From NCBI RefSeq assembly GCF_009177065.1, contig NZ_WEZF01000002.1, positions 186,001-250,000 of the forward strand: a DNA stretch of 64,000 bases. Reading direction: 5' to 3'. The translations under genes were made by a program, and so were the position numbers. The notes beneath the pieces are model-generated. The model did no database searches and was not told the origin of the DNA. It was given only the letters and a program-made list of their open reading frames with translations. Source of the DNA: Tautonia marina (lineage in GTDB: Bacteria; Planctomycetota; Planctomycetia; Isosphaerales; Isosphaeraceae). Shown here piece after piece: positions 28,201 to 35,713 of the stretch (the stretch's first letter is position 1; each line of letters opens with the position of its first letter).

Positions 28201-28741
28201 GGCATCCTTCCTTGATGACGGAGTGGTGTTGCCGGCACCCTGCTGGTCGTGACGATCGAGCGGCCGTGGGCCAAACGGTTGTCACGATGGCTTGCGACGA
28301 GAGCTTGCGTCCTGGACTCAAGGTTGGGAGCAGGTTCTCAGGGCAAACCGTGCCGACGTTCGAGATACGCGAGAAAGCCGCAACGGGGGAAACGAGCCGG
28401 TCCCGGGTTGTTCCATCAGTCTCGACCGGCCCGATCGAGCGAGGGGGAGTCTATCGCTCCGATCCGAGCGATACCAACGCTTTTTCTTGCACTTGAGGAA
28501 GATTGCGCACCTGACCCCAATTCGGGAAGCGAGGTGCGCGGTCTACCCTTCCCGGTGAGGTCATCGACCCCGGACCTTGTCCCGATCGGGCCGCACCGCG
28601 CACCCCGAGTTGAATCGGAGAGCGCGCTCGCACGGAGGGTTTCTTTGCGTCCGATCAAAACGAGAAGGACCCGGCGGCCTCGTTCGCAAGCGAGCGGGCC
28701 ACCGGGTCCAGCGGGTCGTGATCAACCGAACAATCGCGAGA
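28201..28741. other. Long spacer between the amidotransferase-like and cytochrome genes
   Basis: A 541-nt stretch without a supported gene; the open frames are Arg/Pro/Ser-rich shadows. The right end contains the terminator of the cytochrome operon, listed separately. Another 8-bp inverted repeat (gcgcacct/aggtgcgc) lies near 28505-28539. The left end is presumably the promoter region of the minus-strand amidotransferase-like gene. Confidence 0.45.
28653..28709 (-). terminator. Strong intrinsic terminator of the Rieske/cytochrome b-c operon
   Basis: On the minus strand, GGACCCGGTGGCC pairs with GGCCGCCGGGTCC, giving a 13-bp stem with one G-U wobble. It is followed by TTCTCGTTTT. It begins 32 nt after the cytochrome gene stop. 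The wobble pairs only in minus-strand RNA (the plus strand has an A-C mismatch), which fits termination of the minus-strand operon. Confidence 0.8.
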
Positions 28742-30847
28742 TCAGTCGGTCTGTTCCGGGGCGTCCACGGCGATCGCAGCGGCTTCCGGTTCCGCGGCAG
28801 AGGCGTTCTCCGAGGCCCGAAGGGGGAGGAAGTCTCCCTTCAGCAATCGGATGACAACGTCCAGGTCTTCCTGGGTCAGCTGCCCCTCGAATCCGGGCAT
28901 CTGCTCGTGATCGGCCAGGTAGCCATAAAGATCACGGGCGCCGGGTTCCTCAATCATGCGGCGGGTCCAGGTGTCCGAGCCCCATCCGTACAGGTTCGGG
29001 GCATCGACACCGGTGCCGTCCGCCCCGCCGAGCCCCCAGAAGTGGCAGTTCGCGCACTCGTTCATGTAGTGCTCGTAGCCGGGGTGCTGGTTCTCGGGGT
29101 CCTCGAACTGAAGCTCCCAGGCTGCCGCCGAAATGCCTTCACGGTACGGAATGACGTACTCGACGAAGAAGTCGGCCACCGCGTCGAGTTGCTCGGGGGT
29201 GAGCTGAGACTCGGCCTTCCATTCGGTCATGCCCGAGCATTGCGGGACGAGGCCGAAGTATTTGGGAGACGACGGGTCTTCCAGCAAGCCCCGAATCCAG
29301 TCGCGCGTGCCGAAGCCTTCCAGGTCGGAGGCCGACTGGATAGCCTCGGTCTGGACGATCACATGGGAACGGCCCTCGACCAGTTCGGCCTCGACCCGTT
29401 CACCACCAGCATTCCGACCCTTGAGAACGACCGTGGTCTGGGTGACATCGCTCGCGTCTCGCGTGATTTCTTCGGCGTCGAAGTCCTCGGGTAAGGCGAA
29501 CGCCAGCGCCCGGAGGACGGAATCGGAGAGCGGTTCGCCGAGGTCGGCGAAGCGAGACGGATCGGCCGCGGCGAGATCCTCCGCCGAGGGCTGCGCGACC
29601 TGCATCTGGACCCGAACCTTGCCACCGTAGGCATGGCAGCTCAGGCAGTTCGCTTCCAGAAGGTTCATGCCCCGAGATAAGGGATCGCGGGCCATGAGGT
29701 AGCCTGCTCCTTCCGGAGGAAGACCGTGGGCCGAGGCGAGTTGGTCGGCCCGATCGCGCTGCTCGTCGGCCTCCTGGCGGGCAAGGATGAAGGCCGCGTC
29801 GTTCCAGTCAGCCACCAGGGCCTTGGTCATCAAGTAACCAGCACCGCCCAGCACCCCGAAAATCAGGGCACAGGCCCCGAAATGGATCAATCGTTTCGGA
29901 AAGAGTCGGTCGAGGATCGGCAACAGAAACAGGATCGTGACGATCGCGCCCGGAATGACCATCGTGCCGATGATCTCGGTATCGCTCTCGAACTCATTGA
30001 GAAGTTGGTAGAGCGCGAGGAAGTACCACTCAGGACGAGCGGGGTAATCGGTCCCGGTCGGATCGGCCGGGGCTTCAAGCCCTGCGCCACCCTCATAGAT
30101 CACCACGCCAAGCAAGATCGCGAGGACGAGGCCGATGGCCGCCAGGTTGTAAAACGCCTGGGAGGGCCAGTAGGTGTCGGTCCGCTCGGGTCGATCCTTG
30201 CCGTTCAACCCATGACGACGAGCCAGGGCCCAGTGTCCAAGCAAGGCGAGGACAATGACCAGCGGCAGGACGCCGACGTGCAAACCATACAGTCGGGTGA
30301 GCGTCTGATTGCCGTACTCGATCCCGCCGACGAGGACCTGCTGCGCAAGCGGGCCGATCACGGGAGTCGTGCCGGCGATATTCGTGGCGACTCGGGTGGC
30401 CCAGTAGCCCTTCTGGTCCCACGGCAAGAGGTAGCCGGTCAGGGCCAGGCCAAGGACGGCGAACATCATGATCAGGCCAAGCCACCAGTTGAACTCTCGG
30501 GGGGCTCGGTAGGACGCCCGCACGATCGTTTGCACCAGGTGCAGGGCCAGCAATATGACCACGGCCGAGGAGCCGAAGTGGTGCAAGCCCCGAATGACCC
30601 AGCCCAGCATCATCTCGCGCTCGATGAACCAGACGCTCCCCCAGGCGTGGGAGGAGGACGGCACATACGAGGTCATGAGCAATAGGCCGGTGATGAGCTG
30701 AATCAGGAACGCTCCGGCCAGTGCCGAGCCGAAGACGTGTCGCAGCCCGGCACCGCCTCGGACCGGCTCCTCGGAAAGGCCGGAGACGCGCGAGACGAGT
30801 CCGGTCCGGGCATCGATCCACTCTGAGAACTGGCTTCGGTTACGCAA
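28742..30847 (-). CDS. Cytochrome b fused to di-haem cytochrome c (bc/b6f-like complex)
   Basis: A 701-residue quinol-oxidising complex subunit. Residues 1-345 are a full cytochrome b with about eight membrane helices. Haem b ligand His pairs are visible at about 89/103 and 190/205; the 15-residue step of the second pair is the spacing known for b6. The quinol-site PEWY motif is at about 272-275. A soluble part follows with two c-type haem sites, CLSCH at 401-405 and CANCH at 598-602, and likely distal Met residues near 540 and 650. The TTG start at 30847 has AGGAG about 10 nt upstream and overlaps the Rieske stop by 8 nt, so the two are coupled. A frame reaching 30907 is less likely. Confidence 0.9.
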   Translation of the reverse strand: MRNRSQFSEWIDARTGLVSRVSGLSEEPVRGGAGLRHVFGSALAGAFLIQLITGLLLMTSYVPSSSHAWGSVWFIEREMMLGWVIRGLHHFGSSAVVILLALHLVQTIVRASYRAPREFNWWLGLIMMFAVLGLALTGYLLPWDQKGYWATRVATNIAGTTPVIGPLAQQVLVGGIEYGNQTLTRLYGLHVGVLPLVIVLALLGHWALARRHGLNGKDRPERTDTYWPSQAFYNLAAIGLVLAILLGVVIYEGGAGLEAPADPTGTDYPARPEWYFLALYQLLNEFESDTEIIGTMVIPGAIVTILFLLPILDRLFPKRLIHFGACALIFGVLGGAGYLMTKALVADWNDAAFILARQEADEQRDRADQLASAHGLPPEGAGYLMARDPLSRGMNLLEANCLSCHAYGGKVRVQMQVAQPSAEDLAAADPSRFADLGEPLSDSVLRALAFALPEDFDAEEITRDASDVTQTTVVLKGRNAGGERVEAELVEGRSHVIVQTEAIQSASDLEGFGTRDWIRGLLEDPSSPKYFGLVPQCSGMTEWKAESQLTPEQLDAVADFFVEYVIPYREGISAAAWELQFEDPENQHPGYEHYMNECANCHFWGLGGADGTGVDAPNLYGWGSDTWTRRMIEEPGARDLYGYLADHEQMPGFEGQLTQEDLDVVIRLLKGDFLPLRASENASAAEPEAAAIAVDAPEQTD

Positions 30848-31373
30848 GGGGAATCTTCTCCTCGGTCCCGGTCCGGAAGCGGTGGAACTTGACCCGGATC
30901 TCGGCATTGGGGTCGTTGGGGTCGATCGGCTCGACCTCCAGGGTGTCCATCCCTCGGGGAGAGATCCGGTTCACCCTCGAACCGTCAAGTTCGAAGAAGC
31001 TGGCATGGCAAGGGCAGAGGAAGCCTTTGCCATCGCCCGAAACCTTGATCTTGCAGGCCAGGTGCGGACACTCGGCCGACAGGGCAAGAACCGGTTCGGA
31101 AGCTCCCTCGGGCTGGCGAACCAGCCATACGGTCCCGACCGGCGTGGCAGGATAGCTGACCCAGGCGTCGCGTTGTTCCTCGATAATCGAGAACGAGCGC
31201 GGCTGCCCTTCGACCAGATCACCCAGCCTGGCCAGGGTGCGGAAGTCGGAGTCATCCGTTCGGCGTTTCAGGAGGGGCGAAAGCAGGTAGGCCACGCCCG
31301 GCACGGCCAGGACCAGGCCGATCAGGGCGCCGATCGCGGCGGCCCCAAACTGGAACCATTGACGACGATTCAT
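30840..31373 (-). CDS. Rieske 2Fe-2S protein of the bc complex
   Basis: A 177-residue Rieske protein. It has an N-terminal membrane anchor (about residues 8-31, preceded by NRRQWFQFG, a Tat-like RR). The cluster boxes are complete: CPHLAC at 102-107 and CPCHASF at 120-126, giving Cys102, His104, Cys120 and His123 as ligands and Cys107/Cys122 as the disulfide pair. It passes electrons from quinol to the cytochrome c part of the downstream fusion protein, with which it overlaps. The start at 31373 is chosen by the anchor; the open frame to 31562 is Pro/Arg-rich and unlike the family. Confidence 0.94.
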   Translation of the reverse strand: MNRRQWFQFGAAAIGALIGLVLAVPGVAYLLSPLLKRRTDDSDFRTLARLGDLVEGQPRSFSIIEEQRDAWVSYPATPVGTVWLVRQPEGASEPVLALSAECPHLACKIKVSGDGKGFLCPCHASFFELDGSRVNRISPRGMDTLEVEPIDPNDPNAEIRVKFHRFRTGTEEKIPLA

Positions 31374-31647
31374 CGGTTCGCGGTCTCTCCGGTCGAGCGG
31401 GGAGGGACAAGGCGGGGGGATCGCGTGGGGCGGTCGGACCAGTCGAGCCGGCGTCGACGCCGGAGCGGGGCGGGTGGCCACGATCTGATGTAAGGATCGC
31501 GGCCGGGCGGGGGGTTCGAGGCGCGGCGGGTTATCGAACGCCTCCCCACGCGAAGACTTCAAGTAAACGCTATCGTAACGGTGGCAGATGGGGCGCCGCC
31601 AGGGGTTACTGCAACCTTTGATTCAGCGCACGATCGGGCAAGGAGGC

Positions 31648-32646
31648 TCAGGAGCGAACCTCAAGACCCATCATCGGTCGAAGCGCCCGGAGGACCCGCT
31701 CTCGGGAATCCGAGAGAGGATCGGGCATCAGGACCCCTGCGGCGGCCCGGTGTCCCCCGCCTCCGAACCGTCCCGCGAGTTCAGCCACGTCGATGGCGCT
31801 TCGGGATCGCAGGCTAACCTTCACTCCTCCTCGGAGCTGTTCAATGAGGAGCATGGCCACCTCCACGCCGTTGATGGCCGCGAGCTGGTCGATCAGATCC
31901 TCGGTGTCCGAGGGAATTGCCCCGGTCTTGGCCAGGTCGTCCTTGGTGACACTCGCATGCGCGACCCGACCATCGAGGGCCAGGGTCAGCCCCGAAAGGA
32001 CCCGGCCAACCAGCCGCATGCGGGCGGCCGTGTTGCGTTCGAAGAGCGCTCGATAAAGCTCATGGATGGGAGCGCCGGCCTCTGCCAGTTCGGCGGCGTC
32101 TCTCATGGTTTCGGGGGTGACATTGGAATGCCGAAACCAGCCGGTGTCCATCGCGATGGCGGTCAATAATCCGTTCGCCATTGTCGGCGAAGGGGACGCG
32201 CCAAGGGCCCGAATGGCTCGGAGAACCAACGTTCCGGTCGATTCGGCCGAGACATCCTTGAAGACCAGGGCCCCGAGATCGTCCTCGCTGAGATGGTGGT
32301 CGATCACCACCTTCGTTCCCTTGAATCCTCGGACGAACTCGGCCATCTCACCGAGCTGCGACCAACTGGAGAGGTCAAGGATGATGAGGACCTCGCGGTC
32401 GGCCAGCGATTCCGGTCGAATCTCTGCAAAACGCTCAAAGAACCTGGGGCGAGGAGCCAAAAACTCGTAGCGAGGGGGAAGCGGACTGGCGTTGACCACC
32501 CGAACATCCTTGCCTCGCTGCTCCAGAAGTCCGGCCAGCCCCACCTCAGAGCCGAGTGCGTCGCCGTCGGGCCGAACATGCGTGGTGAGAAGGAACCGCT
32601 GGTGGGTGTCAATCAACGTTGCCAGGGAAGACCAGTCCAGTTCCAT
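31648..32646 (-). CDS. DHH-family phosphoesterase (NrnA-like nanoRNase / pAp phosphatase)
   Basis: A 332-residue DHH/DHHA1 protein. The metal-binding motifs are HVRPDGDALGSEVGL near residue 23, a middle ILDLSSW Asp, and VIDHHLSED (the DHH motif); the C-terminal DHHA1 substrate loop is GRFGGGGHRAAAG. Relatives degrade 2-5 nt RNAs and dephosphorylate 3-prime-phosphoadenosine 5-prime-phosphate in the cytoplasm. A GGAG lies 7 nt before the ATG at 32646; the adjacent GTG at 32649 is an alternative. It sits between the SDR gene upstream and the Rieske gene downstream, all on the minus strand. Confidence 0.9.
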   Translation of the reverse strand: MELDWSSLATLIDTHQRFLLTTHVRPDGDALGSEVGLAGLLEQRGKDVRVVNASPLPPRYEFLAPRPRFFERFAEIRPESLADREVLIILDLSSWSQLGEMAEFVRGFKGTKVVIDHHLSEDDLGALVFKDVSAESTGTLVLRAIRALGASPSPTMANGLLTAIAMDTGWFRHSNVTPETMRDAAELAEAGAPIHELYRALFERNTAARMRLVGRVLSGLTLALDGRVAHASVTKDDLAKTGAIPSDTEDLIDQLAAINGVEVAMLLIEQLRGGVKVSLRSRSAIDVAELAGRFGGGGHRAAAGVLMPDPLSDSRERVLRALRPMMGLEVRS

Positions 32647-32745
32647 CACGATGCTCCGGGGCAGGCCACGATCAAATCGGCATTGTAAGACGACTCGCCT
32701 CGCTCTCGCAATGACGGCCGTTTCATCCGAACCACCGAGACGGCA

Positions 32746-33729
32746 TCAGGTGGTGTACTCATTCACCCGGAAGCGGTGGAGGTTCTCTCGAACCCAGGCG
32801 ATGGTCTCGTCGAGACCCTCATCGAGCGAGTACTGGGGCGTCCATCCCCAGAGTTCCGTTGCCAGAGCGGTTCCGGCGAGGAGTCGGAGAACCTCGCTGG
32901 CCGGCGGCCGGATGCGTTGCGGGTCGGTCTCCACCTGGAGCGGCGTGCCAAGCCGCTGGCCGATGCGATCGACCAGCTCGCCGATCGAAACGTCGTCTCC
33001 CCGGCCGATGTTCACCACCTGTCCGATCGCCCGATCGCACGAGGCGATCGAGACAAAACCGGCGGCGGTATCCTTGACATACGTGAGATCCCGTCTCGGC
33101 TCCAGGCTTCCAAGCCGAATCGACGGCCGGGTGAGCGCCTGGCTGATAATCGTCGGGATGATCGCTCGGGCCGATTGCCGGGGTCCGAACGTGTTGAATG
33201 GACGGAGAATCGCCACCGGCAGCTCAAAGGATCGGTGATAGCTGAGTCCCAGGGCATCGGCTCCGACCTTGCTCGCCGCGTAAGGGGATTGCGGCTGCAA
33301 GGGATGCGTCTCATCGATCGGGACTCGCTGGGCCGTGCCGTAGACCTCGGAGGTGGAGGTCAACACCACTCGGTCGAGTGCTTCGCTGGCCCGACAGGCA
33401 TCGAGGACATGGGCCGTGCCCGTGACATTCGTTTGCACCACGTCGAGCGGGTTCTCGTACGAGTACGGGATGGCGATCGACGCTCCGAGGTGAAAGACCC
33501 AGGATTGCCCCTGAACGGCGCGGCGGATGGCCTCGGGGTCCTTGAGATCGCCTCGGCGAACCTCAACGGAACTCTTGATTTCATCAGGTAATGCGTCGAG
33601 ATGCCCGCGATCGTCCCGGCCATTGTATCGGACGAAGGCACGCACGGTGTGTCCGTCTCTGACCAGCCGCTCGACGAGATGACTGCCGATGAATCCGCCG
33701 GCACCGGTGACGAGGACCGTCCTTCCCAT
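32746..33729 (-). CDS. NAD-dependent epimerase/dehydratase (extended SDR)
   Basis: A 327-residue extended short-chain dehydrogenase. It has VTGAGGFIGSHLVERL at the N-terminus (the GxxGxxG nucleotide site), HLGASIAIPYSYENP, TSTSEVYG, and the catalytic SPYAASKVGAD with the YxxxK pair, then RPFNTFGPRQSARAIIPTI in the C-terminal substrate domain. It resembles nucleotide-sugar 4-epimerases and 4,6-dehydratases used for surface polysaccharides; the exact sugar cannot be told. The ATG at 33729 begins at the Rossmann strand; the frame open to 33885 has no similarity. It heads the minus-strand run that continues to the phosphoesterase and bc-complex genes. Confidence 0.9.
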   Translation of the reverse strand: MGRTVLVTGAGGFIGSHLVERLVRDGHTVRAFVRYNGRDDRGHLDALPDEIKSSVEVRRGDLKDPEAIRRAVQGQSWVFHLGASIAIPYSYENPLDVVQTNVTGTAHVLDACRASEALDRVVLTSTSEVYGTAQRVPIDETHPLQPQSPYAASKVGADALGLSYHRSFELPVAILRPFNTFGPRQSARAIIPTIISQALTRPSIRLGSLEPRRDLTYVKDTAAGFVSIASCDRAIGQVVNIGRGDDVSIGELVDRIGQRLGTPLQVETDPQRIRPPASEVLRLLAGTALATELWGWTPQYSLDEGLDETIAWVRENLHRFRVNEYTT

Positions 33730-34013
33730 CCCTAGGCACTCCCCTGCCCCGAGCCGACCGGGGCGCATCCTCTCGGAAGCGAATTCGACGGAATTGTCCT
33801 GAGCCTGAAGTTCGCAACATCCTACGGCGGATTGCCGAAACGGCCAACGCGAATCCGAATCTCGGCCCAATCGGCAATAATTCACTGAAGCCCCAAGCCG
33901 ATGCTGACCGATGAAGTTGATGCGATACCGAGACGCTCCGCTCTCGGGTGGAGCGGTACAATCGAGGGTATCGTCACGATCGACGGCCTAAACCGTGACA
34001 GGGAGATTCCTGA

Positions 34014-34727
34014 ATGGCCTTCCGCTTCCTCCTGGTGGGTGCTGTGGCTGCTCTTGGGTTCGATTTGCCGCAAGGCATCGACGTGGAGGCCTGGGCCCAA
34101 TCGGGACGAGCTTGGTGGCACGCGAGAGCCGCGGAGTTCGAGGCAAGGCACGGGATCACGCTGGCCGGGCTTGAGGATTCGTCCTCGACCAGCCCGGCTG
34201 CTGTCGTTGAGCCCGAAGCTGTTGTCCCGGACGCTGATGCGGCCTTCGCCACGGTGATCGAGGATGTTGTCGCGGCCTTCGCGGCCGATGGGCCAATCGA
34301 GGAACGAGGGGAACCGGAGACGTCGTCGCAACTCGTCGCGGGTGTTGACGATGCCGCCTACGGTCCTGAGTTTGCCGATGCCCTGAACCGCTGGGCCGAC
34401 GGGCTGTCCGAGCCGGAGGATCCGGCAACACTCGTCGCCGAGGCGAGTGACAGTGCCTTGGAATTCGGGGACGATCTGATGACCGCGTCGATTTCCGGTG
34501 TGGCCGGTTCGGCGTTTGCGTCTTCAGTCGATGAGGAGGAAAACGCCTCTGACCTGATCGCCTCAACGACCCTGGTCGTTGGGGATGGTGAGGAACCGGA
34601 GACGATCGAATCCACAGCGACTGGCGAGCCGCGATTGGTCAAGGCGGTTCAGTTGACGGGTCAGGCCCTTCAGGCCTGGTTCTCGTTGATTCAACCCGCC
34701 AGTCCCGCGGCGGTGCCGGCCTCCTGA
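34014..34727 (+). CDS. Acidic hypothetical protein with signal-like N-terminus
   Basis: A 237-residue protein with a short hydrophobic N-terminus (FRFLLVGAVAALGF). The rest is low-complexity and highly acidic, rich in Ala, Glu, Asp and Ser, with few basic residues. Helical stretches recur (AFATVIEDVVAAFAADG, EFADALNRWADGL). AGGGAG lies 8 nt before the ATG. No known domain is seen. It may be a secreted or periplasmic disordered protein. A perfect 16-bp hairpin terminator lies 79 nt downstream. Confidence 0.62.
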   Translation: MAFRFLLVGAVAALGFDLPQGIDVEAWAQSGRAWWHARAAEFEARHGITLAGLEDSSSTSPAAVVEPEAVVPDADAAFATVIEDVVAAFAADGPIEERGEPETSSQLVAGVDDAAYGPEFADALNRWADGLSEPEDPATLVAEASDSALEFGDDLMTASISGVAGSAFASSVDEEENASDLIASTTLVVGDGEEPETIESTATGEPRLVKAVQLTGQALQAWFSLIQPASPAAVPAS

Positions 34728-34806
34728 ATGGGGGCTTCATCCGCGATCGCGACGGATCCGGCACGCTGTTGAGCCCGCCGGAATCGGATCGCCCCGAACC
34801 TAGAGG

Positions 34807-34843
34807 AAACGGCCCGAGCGACTCCTTGTCGCTCGGGCCGTTT
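34807..34843. terminator. Bidirectional intrinsic terminator
   Basis: A perfect 16-bp inverted repeat, aaacggcccgagcgac and its complement, around a 5-nt loop. The right arm ends in TTT on the plus strand, and the left arm gives TTT on the minus strand. It separates two convergent genes and can serve both. Confidence 0.85.
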
Positions 34844-34906
34844 CTCGTGGTTCACGAAGGAATTGGGAATGACACGATGAGTATGAGCCTCCTCGTGCGC
34901 TGGAGA

Positions 34907-35242
34907 TCAGGAACGATCCGGAGAATCGACCGTGCCGGACTCCCCCGGGACTGATCTGGACTTCTCGTACCCCAGTGAACGTGCCACGTCGAGGACCTCG
35001 CCGAACGAGGGGAAGGTTTTGCCGCTTCGCACCTTGAATTGCTGCATCGCGTTCATGAATTCCAACTCTTCGGGAGTATATTGTTTCTCGAAGGTTGTCG
35101 GATCAATTCTCCTCCTTCGCTCCTTCCGAGCGGGACGGGCTTGTTCCGGGACCTCACGACGTTCGTGAAAGCAGCTATTGGGAGGAAAGTTCTCGAAATC
35201 GAATTCGGACCCTCCTCCCAACGTCGATCGATTGTCGGCCAT
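34907..35242 (-). CDS. Small conserved hypothetical protein
   Basis: A 111-residue, charged, soluble-looking protein. The C-terminal half has a compact helical motif, YTPEELEFMNAMQQFKVRSG then TFPSFGEVLDVARSLGYEK. This pattern (a YTxEExEFMxAM helix, then FPxxxEVLxVxRSLGYxK) is one I associate with small planctomycete proteins of unknown function; the second half looks like a winged or HTH-like helix pair. The start is the ATG at 35242 with GGAGG 10 nt upstream; the longer frame to 35329 is Arg-rich and unlikely. A role in DNA or protein binding is inference only. Confidence 0.68.
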   Translation of the reverse strand: MADNRSTLGGGSEFDFENFPPNSCFHERREVPEQARPARKERRRRIDPTTFEKQYTPEELEFMNAMQQFKVRSGKTFPSFGEVLDVARSLGYEKSRSVPGESGTVDSPDRS

Positions 35243-35713
35243 TGGCCGCGAGCCTCCCCTACGTTCGGACGGACACCGCCGAATCCAGTCGCGTCGACCG
35301 TGGGCAAGGAATTTTTTCTCCTGGACCACGACCGGCTTGCATCATCCGACTTCGGAGATGATTCCTTGGTGTTTTGTCCTCTGAGGGAGATCTAGGTCGA
35401 TCGGCGACACCTGTCAAACCGACACGATTGACCCGGAAACCGGATTGGTGAGCTGAAGCAACGCGCGAGGTTCTGACCCGTGTGGCATAATGGTCAACAG
35501 ACGAGCGGCGACCCCCGACGGAGCGTGGCGCGACGGCGGTGCGAGTCGGGCCGGGGTCGCCCTTCGCTCGATTCTGCCGAGAAGGCCGCTCGGGTTTCCA
35601 AGGTCCCGGCGTGGCTCGAATCTCGGTGATCCCGAATTCTTCAGGATGGTCCCATCGCGCCCCTACCGGTCCCGAACACACCGGCATCTCAAGCACCGGA
35701 GAATTTTAGACTC
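35243..35713. other. Divergent intergenic region
   Basis: A 471-nt stretch between the small conserved gene (-) and the TPR/STN-like gene (+). A CATAAT hexamer near 35487 resembles a -10 box but has no recognisable -35 at the right distance. No gene, repeat or RNA is supported. Confidence 0.4.

Noticed and set aside
33938-33962. A TACAAT hexamer beside a 6-bp inverted repeat (ccgctc/gagcgg) upstream of the acidic protein gene
   Set aside because: No -35 element is visible at a suitable distance, and the repeat is short enough to occur by chance.
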